Positions 51,122 through 60,265 of a stretch of DNA of 64,000 bases are shown here, piece by piece. Source of the DNA: an uncultured bacterium. GTDB taxonomy: Bacteria; Elusimicrobiota; Elusimicrobia; Elusimicrobiales; Elusimicrobiaceae. The stretch covers positions 1 to 64,000 of the forward strand of contig CASFFX010000011.1 in the NCBI GenBank assembly GCA_949294085.1, in the 5' to 3' direction. The notes under the pieces were generated by a model that did no database searches, was not told the origin of the DNA, and saw nothing but the letters and a program-made list of their open reading frames with translations. The position numbers and the translations under genes were made by a program. Position 1 is the first letter of the stretch. Every line of letters starts with the position of its first letter.

Positions 51122-52763
51122 CTTTAAGCAGTTCCTCCGCATGGGCCAACGCAGCCGATTGCTTGCCCGCGTGGCCGCCCAGCATACGGGCGATTTCGGC
51201 CGTCAGCGCGGGGCCGCTTAGCGGGACAATGGTTACATCGGTGGAGTTTTGGGTAGATTTTTTAGATACGTGAAAATTCTGGTCCGCCTGCGCCGCCACC
51301 TGCGCCAAATGCGTTACGCACAGCACCTGGCGGCCTTGGGCGGCCGCGTGCAGCTTTTGGCCTACCAAATGGCCCGTTTCTCCGCCAATGCCGGCGTCCA
51401 CTTCGTCAAACACCATCACGGGCACGGTGGGGGCCAGCACGGTTTTGAGGCCCAGCATCACGCGGGAAATTTCCCCGCCCGAAGCGATGTTTTTAAGCGG
51501 GCGCAGCGCTTGTCCCGGGTTGGGGGAAAACAAAAATTCTACTTTATCCCCACCCGTGGGGCCGAGATTTTCTTCGTCCATTTCTACCGCCACGGAAAAC
51601 CGTACCGACGCAAATCCCAACGGGCGGATTTCTTCGCTGATGCGGGCGGAAAGCTTTTGGGCCGCCGCCATGCGTTTGTCGTGCAGTTGGCGGGACAGCG
51701 CCAGCAGTTCCTGGCGGGCTTTGGCCAAATCTTCCTGCAGTTCCTGTTCGTGTGCCTCGCTGTTTTGCAGCTGCGAAATTTTCTCGTGCAAGTCGCGGGC
51801 GGTGTTTAATACGTCCGCAATCTCGGGGCCGAATTTGGCTTTGAGCCGTTTGATTTTTTCATGCCGCTCCAGCATCCGGTCCAGCGCGTCCGGCTCCAGG
51901 TTGATGTCGTCTTTATAAGCGCCCAGGGTGTTGGCGGCTTCTTCCAGCGTAAGCAAGGCGGAATTTAAGTCCTCCGACAACGGGGTCAAATTTTCGTCCA
52001 GCTCCGCCATATTTTGCAAATCGCGCAGGGCTTTGCCGGCGCGTGCGGTGGCGGAATCTTCCGCTTCGTACAATTCGTAATAAGCTTCCTGCGCCATTTC
52101 CAGCAGGCGCCCGGCGTGTTTCATTTTGGGCAAGGTTTGTTCTAACTGCAAATCTTCGTCGGCCGTGGGGTTTACGTCCTCTATTTCTTTTAATTGATAT
52201 TGGTACATGTCCAGCAGGCGTTCTTTTTCCTGCTCGCTTAAGCGGGCGGCGTCCAGCTGGGCTTGCAAGGCTTGGCTTTTGCGCCAGGCTGCTTCGGTTT
52301 TTTGCACCCAGGCGTCGTGCTTGGCAAATTTGTCCAGCAACGCCAAATGAACGGACGCATGCAGCAAACTTTGGTGTTCGTGCTGACCGTGAAAATCCAC
52401 CAGCGCGCGGCCCAGCCGCCCCAGCGCGGCCACGGTTACGGCGCGGCCGTCCACGGAGGCTTTGCCTTTTCCTTTTTTGTCCAATTCGCGCTTGAGGGTA
52501 AACACGTCCCCGGCAATGTGATATTCTTCGCGCAAGTCCTGCGGCAGGTCCGCCGCGGAAAATACGGCGGAAACGGTCATTTTGTCGGCCCCGTCTTTGA
52601 TGACGGACACGTCGCCCCGCGCACCCAGCACAAAGCCCAGCGCTTCAATGACGATGGATTTCCCGGCGCCCGTTTCGCCCGAAAAGACATTTAATCCCGG
52701 GGCAAATTCCAGCGATAAGTCCGAAATAATGGCAAAGTTTTGCACGCGCATGCGCAGCAGCAT
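51102..52763 (-). CDS. recN: DNA repair protein RecN
   Basis: This 553-residue SMC-like ATPase has Walker A FSGETGAGKS near residue 35, the VDFHGQHEHQSLLH signature, and long coiled coils in the middle (roughly residues 150-360). LFSPNPGQALRPLKNIASGGEISRVML and Walker B VMVFDEVDAGIGG lie near the C-terminus. It holds broken ends together in recombinational repair. It starts one base after the nadK stop, a pairing seen in many bacteria. Confidence 0.97.
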   Translation of the reverse strand: MLLRMRVQNFAIISDLSLEFAPGLNVFSGETGAGKSIVIEALGFVLGARGDVSVIKDGADKMTVSAVFSAADLPQDLREEYHIAGDVFTLKRELDKKGKGKASVDGRAVTVAALGRLGRALVDFHGQHEHQSLLHASVHLALLDKFAKHDAWVQKTEAAWRKSQALQAQLDAARLSEQEKERLLDMYQYQLKEIEDVNPTADEDLQLEQTLPKMKHAGRLLEMAQEAYYELYEAEDSATARAGKALRDLQNMAELDENLTPLSEDLNSALLTLEEAANTLGAYKDDINLEPDALDRMLERHEKIKRLKAKFGPEIADVLNTARDLHEKISQLQNSEAHEQELQEDLAKARQELLALSRQLHDKRMAAAQKLSARISEEIRPLGFASVRFSVAVEMDEENLGPTGGDKVEFLFSPNPGQALRPLKNIASGGEISRVMLGLKTVLAPTVPVMVFDEVDAGIGGETGHLVGQKLHAAAQGRQVLCVTHLAQVAAQADQNFHVSKKSTQNSTDVTIVPLSGPALTAEIARMLGGHAGKQSAALAHAEELLKDAHRLP

Positions 52764-52764
52764 A

Positions 52765-53592
52765 TCAGCGGTTCCCCCAGTTTAGTTTGCGTTTTAAGAT
52801 GGTAAAAAAGCTTCGCTGCGGCGGGCAGAGCAATTTGGCTTTCATCGCGCTGCGGGAAATTTGCACGCAGGCGCCCGGCGGCAGGATAAAGTTAATTTGG
52901 CCGTCAATGCTGCAGGCGGCCCGGTCGGACTCGTTTTTGAAAACGGGCGTCAGGGCCAGCGTTCCGTCGGCCGATAAAATCAGCGGCCGCTGGTGCAGCG
53001 TGTGCGGGCAAATGGGCGTTACGGCCAGCACCTCTACGCCCGGTTCCACAATCGGGCCGCCCGCCGCCAGCGAATAGGCGGTGGACCCGGTGGGCGTGGA
53101 AACGATTACGCCGTCGCCAAAATAGGAAGGAATTTCTTTTCCGTTCCATTGGGCTTCTACCAAAAAAGCCCGCGGCGCCGCCGCCCGCAGCACACAGTCG
53201 TTAAAAGCCACAAATTCCCGCGGGTGCGCCCCCGGGGCCGCCAGCCGGGTGTGCAGCATAAACCGCTCGTGCACGGCGCATTGGCCGTTTAACAGCACTT
53301 GCAATGCGGGCAGGGCGTCCTCGCGTTCGCACGCGGCCAGAAAGCCCAGCGTGCCGCAGTTAATGCCAAAAATAGGAATCCCCAGCGGGGCGGCGGCACG
53401 CGCACAGCGCAGCATGGTGCCGTCTCCGCCCATACTGACGAGGAGTTCCGTCTCCGCCGTCAGCCGGCTTAAATCGGTAATCAGTTCGGTTTGCACGCCG
53501 TGCTGGCGCAAGAACGCGCACACCTCTTCGGACAACGGAACGGTATGATTTTTTTGCGTATTGTAAAAAACGGCGGCTGTTTTGAAAGTCAT
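52765..53592 (-). CDS. nadK: NAD kinase
   Basis: This 275-residue enzyme phosphorylates NAD to NADP. Motifs are LLVSMGGDGTMLRCAR (G-G-D-G-T with catalytic Asp), FGINCGTLGFLA, FNDCVLRAAAPRAF and TPTGSTAYSLAAGGPIVEPGV. The first gene of the nadK-recN-membrane protein unit, it is divergent from nifU across about 107 bp. Confidence 0.96.
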   Translation of the reverse strand: MTFKTAAVFYNTQKNHTVPLSEEVCAFLRQHGVQTELITDLSRLTAETELLVSMGGDGTMLRCARAAAPLGIPIFGINCGTLGFLAACEREDALPALQVLLNGQCAVHERFMLHTRLAAPGAHPREFVAFNDCVLRAAAPRAFLVEAQWNGKEIPSYFGDGVIVSTPTGSTAYSLAAGGPIVEPGVEVLAVTPICPHTLHQRPLILSADGTLALTPVFKNESDRAACSIDGQINFILPPGACVQISRSAMKAKLLCPPQRSFFTILKRKLNWGNR

Positions 53593-53665
53593 TGTTCTTT
53601 TATTTTAGCAAAAAGCGCTGGCGGCGGGGTATGAAAGGGGAAAAGTGGCAAAGAAAGCAAAATGA

Positions 53666-53671
53666 TATAAT
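53666..53671 (+). promoter_or_regulatory. -10 box of nifU-nifS
   Basis: A perfect TATAAT lies 29 bases before the nifU start codon. No good -35 box is visible, as expected if another factor assists. Confidence 0.5.
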
Positions 53672-53699
53672 GAATATATATAGGAAAGGGGGTCTTGCT

Positions 53700-54548
53700 A
53701 TGTGGGACTATACGGATAAAGTAATGGATCATTTTAGAAACCCGCGCAACGTGGGAGCCATTCCCAATGCCGACGGAACGGGCCAAGTCGGCAGCCTGGT
53801 GTGCGGCGACGCCCTGAAGCTGACCATCAAAGTAAACAAAGAAACCGACGTAATTGAAGACGCCAAGTTTGAGACGTTTGGCTGTGCCAGCGCCATTGCC
53901 TCTTCGTCCATTTTGACGGAAATGATTAAAGGCAAAACCATTGCCGAAGCTTCCAAAATTACCAACCAGGATATTGCCGACGCTTTAGGTACGCTGCCGG
54001 CTGAAAAGATGCATTGTTCCGTGATGGGCATGGAAGCGCTGGAAGCCGCGGTGAAAAGCTACCGCCAGGGCGGCCAGCCGGTGGTGTTTGAACAACAGGA
54101 AGAAAAAATCGTTTGCCATTGTTTTAACGTGTCGGAAGAAACCATTATCAAAGCGATTCGCGCCAACCACTTAAAAACGGTGGAAGACGTAACCCACTTT
54201 ACCAAAGCGGGCGGCGGCTGCGGCCGGTGCAAGGGCGAAATCCAAAAGATTTTGGATAAAGTGAACGGGGCCAACCCGGTGCCGCAAACGCACCAAAAGC
54301 TTTTTGCACAGATGACGGTGGTGGAAAAAATTAAAACCATTGAACAAGTGCTGGAAGAGGACGTGCGCCCCAAACTGAATATGGACGGCGGCTCGGCGGA
54401 ACTGACGGACTTGGCGGGATCGGTAGTCAAAATCCGCCTGACCGGCATGTGCAGCGGCTGCGCGGGGGCGGCCGGTACGCTGAAAAATTTTATTGAAAAA
54501 ACGCTGAAGGAAAAAGTGGATCCTTCCCTGACGGTGGAGCAAGCGTAA
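53700..54548 (+). CDS. nifU: Three-domain NifU Fe-S scaffold
   Basis: This 282-residue protein has all three NifU parts. The IscU-like N-terminal domain has cysteines in SLVCGDAL, FGCASAIASS and MHCSVMG. The central [2Fe-2S] domain has IVCHCFNVSEETI and GGGCGRCKGEI. The C-terminal Nfu domain has MDGGSAEL and MCSGCAGA (C-x-x-C). It builds Fe-S clusters with sulfur from NifS and passes them to target proteins. The start at 53700 has AAAGGGGG upstream; more of the frame upstream is not protein-like. No nitrogenase gene is in the window, so this is probably the general Fe-S system. Confidence 0.97.
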   Translation: MWDYTDKVMDHFRNPRNVGAIPNADGTGQVGSLVCGDALKLTIKVNKETDVIEDAKFETFGCASAIASSSILTEMIKGKTIAEASKITNQDIADALGTLPAEKMHCSVMGMEALEAAVKSYRQGGQPVVFEQQEEKIVCHCFNVSEETIIKAIRANHLKTVEDVTHFTKAGGGCGRCKGEIQKILDKVNGANPVPQTHQKLFAQMTVVEKIKTIEQVLEEDVRPKLNMDGGSAELTDLAGSVVKIRLTGMCSGCAGAAGTLKNFIEKTLKEKVDPSLTVEQA

Positions 54549-54549
54549 T

Positions 54550-55719
54550 ATGAAAGTGATTTATTTGGACAACAACGCAACTACCCAATGCGCTCCGGCG
54601 GTGGTGGAAGCCATGCTTCCGTATTTTTCCGAAAAATACGGCAACGCCTCCAGCATGCACACGTTTGGCGGCAACAACCGCCACGTTATTGACGAGGCCC
54701 GCCGCAAAGTGGCGGCTTTCATTGGGGCGGCCCACGAGGACGAAATTATTTTCACCTCCTGCGCTACCGAAAGCGACAACACGGCCATTTTTTCCGCCGT
54801 GCGCACCCAGCCCCGCAAAAAACACATCATCACTTCCGCGGTGGAACACCCCGCCATTATGGAGCCGTACAAATACCTGGAAACGAAAGGCTATCGGGTG
54901 GATTTTATCGGGGTGGACGAATACGGCCGCTTTGATATGGCCCGCTTCCAAAACGTGCTGGACGAAGATACGGCGCTGGTGTCGGTAATGTGGGCCAACA
55001 GCGAAACGGGAACGATTTTTCCGATTGCAGAAATCGCCCGCCTGACGCACGAAAAAGGCGCCCTTTTTCATACCGACGCGGTACAGGCGGTTGGAAAAAT
55101 CCCGGTGGACGTGCAGCAAGCGGGGGTGGATATGCTTTCGCTTTCCGGGCACAAATTTCACGGGCCCAAAGGCGTAGGCGCTTTGTATGTGCGCCGCGGC
55201 GTGCTGTTTATGCCGTACCTGATGGGCGGCCACCAGGAAAGACACCGTCGGGCCGGCACGGAAAACGTGCCGTATATTGTAGGCCTGGGCAAAGCGTGTG
55301 AACTGGCCCAGCAGCGCCTGAACGACGGAACGTCGGCCCGTATTGCCGCCTTGCGCGATAAATTGGAAAAAGGCATTTTGGCGTCGGTTCCCGATGTGAA
55401 AGTGAACGGGGATCCGCAGCACCGCGTGCCCAACACCACCAACATCAGCTTTGGGTACATTGAAGGGGAATCCATTTTGATGTATCTGAACGATTTGGGG
55501 GTTTGTGCTTCGTCCGGTTCGGCGTGCACGTCCGGCTCGCTGGAGCCTTCCCACGTATTGCGGGCGATGGGAGTGCCGTTTCAATTTGCCCACGGGTCTA
55601 TCCGGTTTTCGCTTTCGGACCAGACCACCGAGGCGGATATAGACTTGGTGCTCAAAGAACTGCCGCCTATTATTGAACGGCTGCGTAAAATTTCGCCGTT
55701 TTCGCGCTTAGCCGCTTAA
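54550..55719 (+). CDS. nifS: Cysteine desulfurase
   Basis: This 389-residue PLP enzyme takes sulfur from cysteine for NifU. It opens YLDNNATTQCAP. The conserved H-P-A of SAVEHPAIM and the HTDAVQAVG aspartate region bind PLP. Lys202 in LSGHKFHGPKG carries the cofactor, and Cys326 in SSGSACTSGSLEPSHVL is the catalytic persulfide. GGTGGAG lies upstream and the start is one base after the nifU stop. A terminator follows. Confidence 0.97.
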   Translation: MKVIYLDNNATTQCAPAVVEAMLPYFSEKYGNASSMHTFGGNNRHVIDEARRKVAAFIGAAHEDEIIFTSCATESDNTAIFSAVRTQPRKKHIITSAVEHPAIMEPYKYLETKGYRVDFIGVDEYGRFDMARFQNVLDEDTALVSVMWANSETGTIFPIAEIARLTHEKGALFHTDAVQAVGKIPVDVQQAGVDMLSLSGHKFHGPKGVGALYVRRGVLFMPYLMGGHQERHRRAGTENVPYIVGLGKACELAQQRLNDGTSARIAALRDKLEKGILASVPDVKVNGDPQHRVPNTTNISFGYIEGESILMYLNDLGVCASSGSACTSGSLEPSHVLRAMGVPFQFAHGSIRFSLSDQTTEADIDLVLKELPPIIERLRKISPFSRLAA

Positions 55720-55723
55720 TTTT

Positions 55724-55759
55724 CGCGCCCGTGCCTCTTTGGCCGGGCGCGTATTTTTT
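55724..55759 (+). terminator. Terminator of nifU-nifS
   Basis: CGCGCCCG and CGGGCGCG pair as an 8-bp stem around 12 bases, followed by TATTTTTT. The next Shine-Dalgarno (GGGAG) is right behind it. Confidence 0.8.
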
Positions 55760-55769
55760 GGGAGCGTAC

Positions 55770-57233
55770 ATGAAGAAATGGATTTGGCTGGCCGTATGTT
55801 TATTTGCGTTTGGCCCGGGCTGGGCCAAAACGGTTACGCTGTACCACGCCAGCGACACGCACGGATTTTTTTACCCTCAAAAAGGGCAGGGCGGCGCCGC
55901 GGCGTTGGCCGCCGTATTAAAAAACGGTCCCAAACCCTATTTATTGTTGGACAGCGGGGACTTTGCCGAAGGCACGGTGGAAACCCAGCGCTCCCGCGGG
56001 CTGAAAGCCGTGCAGCTGATGAACCGCTTGGGCTATACGGCCGCCACCGTGGGAAACCACGAGTTTGCCTTTCAAGAAGAAGGATTTGCGGACTTGTTGG
56101 CCGCGGCCCGCTTTGACGTTTTGGCCGCCAATTTGCAAACCGCTCCCGATGGGAAACAGCCCCCGCACATCAAACCGTATCAATTTTATCAGGTAAACGG
56201 CGTGAAGGTGGCCGTGATAGGATTGGCCAATCGCAACCCGACCAAAAAGACGCCCCACTACCAATTTACCGCCCCGCTCAAAGCGTTGGAAACCGCGCTG
56301 GACGAGGTGGAAAAACAAAACCCGGCTGCGGTGATTGTGTTGGTGCACGACTCGCTGGCGGACGACCGGCCCGGTTCTCCCAATTACATAGGCGACATGG
56401 GCCGCCGCTTGGGCGGACGGGTGCAGGTGGTGTTGGGTGGGCATGCCCATAAAATTTTTCAAAACGAAAAACGCGGCGGCATTTTATTTGCCGAAAGCGG
56501 AAGTAATTTTCAAAACGTAACCCGGGTTACGTTGGAAACGGACGACAAGACGGGGAAATTGGTGTCGGCCCGGTCGGAATTGATTCCGCTGGTTGTGGCC
56601 GAAACCGGTGAGGACGCCGCAACGAAGGCGTACGCCGATTCCCTGCGGGAACCGGGGGTGGACGAGCCGATTGGGCAGGTTCAGCAAGCCCTTTACAAAC
56701 AAGCATTTCGCCCCGGGCATATGGATTCGTCTGTGGATAATTGGGTGGCCGATGCCACTTGCCGCTATGCGCAGGCCGATGTTTGCATCCATAATACGGG
56801 CGGGGCGCGTACGGGGCTCGCGCGCGGAGCGGTAAGCCGCCGGGATATCATCAATTTGTACCCGTTTGACAATACCGTGGTAAAGGCATCGGTCAGCGGG
56901 GCGTTTTTGAAGAAACTGGTGGCCGGCGGGCTGGTGCCGTGGAACCGGCTGGCTTATTCGGGCTTAACGGCTTCGTACAAAAAAACCAAAAAAGGCAAAA
57001 TAAAAAAATTAAAAATTTGGGTGCGCGGCAAACGCCTGCAGGAGGATGAGCAGTACACGCTGGCGGTCAATTCGTACGTGGCGGGCGGCGGCAGCGAAGG
57101 CAAACTGTTTAAGACGCTTCCGCCCGGCACGCTGCAGCCGGTGGGAGACAAAACCATGCGGCAAATTTTGGAAGCGGATTTGCAACGCGGGCCGTTAAGC
57201 GCTCCCGATACGGGCCGCATCCTCCAGCGCTAG
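55770..57233 (+). CDS. Exported 5'-nucleotidase-family metallophosphatase (copy 1)
   Basis: This 487-residue periplasmic protein has a signal peptide (WLAVCLFAFGPGWA) and the UshA-type two-domain layout. Metal ligands of the calcineurin-like domain are all present: ASDTHG (D-x-H), LDSGDF, VGNHEF, VLVHDS and LGGHAH. The C-terminal substrate domain has NTGGARTG and YPFDNTVV, with AVNSYVAGGGSEG near the end. It probably releases phosphate from nucleotides or related compounds. The start at 55770 (GGGAG upstream) gives the signal peptide. It is the first of three tandem homologues. Confidence 0.9.
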   Translation: MKKWIWLAVCLFAFGPGWAKTVTLYHASDTHGFFYPQKGQGGAAALAAVLKNGPKPYLLLDSGDFAEGTVETQRSRGLKAVQLMNRLGYTAATVGNHEFAFQEEGFADLLAAARFDVLAANLQTAPDGKQPPHIKPYQFYQVNGVKVAVIGLANRNPTKKTPHYQFTAPLKALETALDEVEKQNPAAVIVLVHDSLADDRPGSPNYIGDMGRRLGGRVQVVLGGHAHKIFQNEKRGGILFAESGSNFQNVTRVTLETDDKTGKLVSARSELIPLVVAETGEDAATKAYADSLREPGVDEPIGQVQQALYKQAFRPGHMDSSVDNWVADATCRYAQADVCIHNTGGARTGLARGAVSRRDIINLYPFDNTVVKASVSGAFLKKLVAGGLVPWNRLAYSGLTASYKKTKKGKIKKLKIWVRGKRLQEDEQYTLAVNSYVAGGGSEGKLFKTLPPGTLQPVGDKTMRQILEADLQRGPLSAPDTGRILQR

Positions 57234-57308
57234 CTTGCGGCGGCTTGAACGAACGCGGTGTTTTTGTTACCATAAATTATCCCCCTCAGTCGGACAGGAG
57301 AACACGGT

Positions 57309-58772
57309 ATGAAAAAAACTTGGTTGCTGGCGGCATTTTTGCTGCTTCCGTTGGCTTTGCTGGCCAAAACGACGACGATTTACCACACAAGCGATGTGCA
57401 CGGATTTTTTTATCCCAAAAACGGGCAGGGCGGGTTTGCCGCGTTGGCGGCGGTGCTGAAAGACGGCCCCCAGAATTACCTGTTGCTCGACAGCGGCGAT
57501 TTTTCCAACGGCACCGTGGAAACCCGCAATTCCCAAGGCTTAAAAGGCGTGCAGATGATGAACCGCCTGAGTTACGATGCGGCCACCATCGGCAATCACG
57601 AGTTTGATTTTAAGGGCGAAGGATTGGCCCCATTGCTGGCCAACGCCCAGTTTGCCGTATTGGCGGCGAACTTTTTTGAAACGGCTACCGGCAAATATCC
57701 GCCGTCGGTACTGCCGTATAAAATTTTTGATGAAGACGGCGTAAAAATAGCCGTCATCGGTTTGGCCAACCGAGAGCCGACGAACCCTTCCAAACTGTAT
57801 TCTTTTGGCAAACCGATGGCCGCGCTGGAAAAAGCGCTGACGGAAGTGGAAACCAAGGAACCCAATATCGTGGTGGTATTGGTGCATGATTCGCTGAAGG
57901 ACGAAAAACACGGCACACAGTCTTACGTGGCGGACATCGGACGCAGATTCGGCGGGCGTGTGCATGTGGTGCTGGGGGGACATGCGCACAATATTTTTCA
58001 AAACGAATACCGGGGAGGCACGCTGTTTGTGGAAAGCGGATGCTATCTGCAGAACGTCAGCCGCATTAGCGTGGAAACGGACGATAAGACGGGGAAATTT
58101 GTGTCGGCCCGGTCGGAATTGATCCCGCTGCTCGTTGCTAAAACCGGCGAGGACGCCGACGTAAAGGCGTATGCCGATTCCTTGCGGGAACCGGGGGTGG
58201 ACGAAGAATTGGGTTCTGCGCCGCAAGGCCTGAGCCGTGCCCCGCTGTCGGACGACCGCCAGGACGGGCCGCTTAATGACTGGATTGCCGATTTAATCCG
58301 GAACTATTCGGGGGCGCAAATTGCTATTCACAACAACGGCGGAACCCGCGTGGACATGCAAAAAGGCCCGGTTACCAAACGGGATTTGATAGACATCCAC
58401 CCGTTTGATAACACCATTACGTTGGTAACGGTGGACGGCAAATTCTTAAAGAAATTTGTTAAAAAGGGGTTTGCCCCCAACAGTTTGTTTACGTATTCCG
58501 GCCTGCAAATTACGTACAAACAAAATAAAAAAGGCAAAATTAAAGATTTGGAACTGACGGTGGACGGAAAGCCCGTGGAAAACCGCAAAAAATACGTCGT
58601 GGCAACCAATTCGTACATTGCGGGCGGCGGAAGCGAAGGAAGAATGTTTAAGCGGATTGCGCAGAAAGACAAAAAACTGGCGGGCGACAAAACGATTCGC
58701 GACTTGATGGAAGAGGCCTTGCGCAAAGGGCCGGCCGTTCCGCCCGAAACGGGGAGAATTATTCGGCGTTAA
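57309..58772 (+). CDS. Exported 5'-nucleotidase-family metallophosphatase (copy 2)
   Basis: This 487-residue paralogue of the previous gene is similar along its whole length. It has a signal peptide (WLLAAFLLLPLALLA), TSDVHGFFYPKNGQGG, LDSGDF, IGNHEF, VLVHDS and LGGHAH, so all metal ligands are kept. The substrate domain has HNNGGTRVD, HPFDNTIT and ATNSYIAGGGSEG. Only the second domain's specificity loops differ clearly from copy 1. AGGAG precedes the start at 57309. The next gene starts two bases after its stop. Confidence 0.9.
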   Translation: MKKTWLLAAFLLLPLALLAKTTTIYHTSDVHGFFYPKNGQGGFAALAAVLKDGPQNYLLLDSGDFSNGTVETRNSQGLKGVQMMNRLSYDAATIGNHEFDFKGEGLAPLLANAQFAVLAANFFETATGKYPPSVLPYKIFDEDGVKIAVIGLANREPTNPSKLYSFGKPMAALEKALTEVETKEPNIVVVLVHDSLKDEKHGTQSYVADIGRRFGGRVHVVLGGHAHNIFQNEYRGGTLFVESGCYLQNVSRISVETDDKTGKFVSARSELIPLLVAKTGEDADVKAYADSLREPGVDEELGSAPQGLSRAPLSDDRQDGPLNDWIADLIRNYSGAQIAIHNNGGTRVDMQKGPVTKRDLIDIHPFDNTITLVTVDGKFLKKFVKKGFAPNSLFTYSGLQITYKQNKKGKIKDLELTVDGKPVENRKKYVVATNSYIAGGGSEGRMFKRIAQKDKKLAGDKTIRDLMEEALRKGPAVPPETGRIIRR

Positions 58773-58774
58773 TT

Positions 58775-60265
58775 ATGTGGGGAAAAAGACTGTTTTTGGC
58801 GGTGGCCGTAGCGGCCGCGCTGTGCGGCTGCGGCCGGAAAGATTTAACGGAACTGGACGTATATTATACGGCGGACGTACAGGGGTTTTACTGGTCCCGC
58901 CCCGAACCGCGGTGGGACAACCGCGAAGCCGGCGGGTATGCCATCTTCAAAAAATTTCTGCAAAGCCGCGAAGGCAAATACCTGCTTTTTGACGGCGGCA
59001 ACTGGTTCGGCTCGGCCCCGGAAGGCACCATGACCAAGGGCGCCTACGTGGCGGAGCTGGCCCGCACACTGCCTTACACCGCCGGGACGATCAGCGATAA
59101 AGATTTGGTGTACGGCTGGCCGTCGCTGCGCGAAATTGTGCGCGAACTGCCGTATCCGTTTGTGGCGTCCAACCTGCGGTTGGAAAATCAAATCCCCTGG
59201 CCGATGCACGACTATCAAATCCGCACCGTGCAAGGCATCAAAATAGGCATTTTCGGGTTAATAGACACGCAGACGATTAATAAGAACAAAGCACGTTTGC
59301 TGGGCCTGCAGGCGCTGGACCCGCTGCAAGTGGCCGGCGAGATGACGGCGTTGCTCAAAGAAAAAGGCGTGGACTATATTATCGTGCTCAGCTCCCTGGG
59401 CGCCAGCCAGGACAACCGCGTCAGCGAAACGACGATTGCCGAAGAAAACCCCAACATCAATTTGATTTTAAGCTCCAATAAAGACCGGGAAAACGCCGAA
59501 ACGGACCAAATCAACAAAACGCTGATTGTGTACCCCGGCTCCAAGCTGGACAGCGTGGGCCATATTCGCTTGTCCTTTGACAAGAACAAACAACTGCGCG
59601 ATGCGTCGTTTGAGGACATCGCTTTGCTTAAAGAAACTTTTGGCGAAGACGCGGAAATCGCCTCCCAGGCGGCTGCGCTGCGGAGCGCCACCCGCAAAAA
59701 AATGAACGCCCGCGTGGCCGAATTGCCGGAGGCCATTTCCACCTCGCTTACGCAGGAGTCTGCCCTGGGGGATTTGCTGGCGCAATGCCTGTATAAATGG
59801 TCCCGCCTGGACGGTGCGGTAATTAATTCGGATTCTATTCGCAGTTCGCTGCCGGCCGGCCGCTTGACCGAATACGACCTGTATAAAGCGTATCCCTACG
59901 GCGACAATATTACCTTCATCACCATTAAAGGAGAAGCGTTCTTAAAAGCGATGGAAGCTTCCTTAAACGCCAAAGACAATTTCCCGCAGATTGCCGGTTT
60001 TTCCGTGTTGTACGCCCAAACGCCCCAGGGCAAAAAAATCCGCCAAATCGTGCTGGACAACGGCCGCACGATCCGCCCGCAGGAAACCTATCGTTTTGCG
60101 GTAACGGATCACGTACTGGCAGGCGGGTTTGGGCACGACGGATTTATTGATTCGCTGGAATTCAAAAACACTTTTGTAGAAGCCCGCCAGATTATGCGTT
60201 CCTGCCTGGCTCGCCAAAAAACGGTGCAGGCGCCAGCGTTGGGACGGTGGAAAAAAGCCTTATGA
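58775..60265 (+). CDS. Lipoprotein, metallophosphatase-like pseudoenzyme (copy 3)
   Basis: This 496-residue protein has a lipoprotein signal (AVAVAAALCGC, cysteine at about residue 18) and the same two-domain fold as the two upstream genes. Its metal ligands are mostly gone: D-x-H is TADVQG, GD is FDGGNW, GNHE is ISDKDL, the single H (VHDS) is VLSSLG and GHAH is SSNKD. The substrate motif N-x-G-G-x-R is NSDSIRSS. It is therefore unlikely to act as a phosphatase and may bind a ligand or partner at the membrane. The frame is intact and full length, which argues against a decaying gene. It overlaps dusB by 4 bp. Confidence 0.85.
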   Translation: MWGKRLFLAVAVAAALCGCGRKDLTELDVYYTADVQGFYWSRPEPRWDNREAGGYAIFKKFLQSREGKYLLFDGGNWFGSAPEGTMTKGAYVAELARTLPYTAGTISDKDLVYGWPSLREIVRELPYPFVASNLRLENQIPWPMHDYQIRTVQGIKIGIFGLIDTQTINKNKARLLGLQALDPLQVAGEMTALLKEKGVDYIIVLSSLGASQDNRVSETTIAEENPNINLILSSNKDRENAETDQINKTLIVYPGSKLDSVGHIRLSFDKNKQLRDASFEDIALLKETFGEDAEIASQAAALRSATRKKMNARVAELPEAISTSLTQESALGDLLAQCLYKWSRLDGAVINSDSIRSSLPAGRLTEYDLYKAYPYGDNITFITIKGEAFLKAMEASLNAKDNFPQIAGFSVLYAQTPQGKKIRQIVLDNGRTIRPQETYRFAVTDHVLAGGFGHDGFIDSLEFKNTFVEARQIMRSCLARQKTVQAPALGRWKKAL

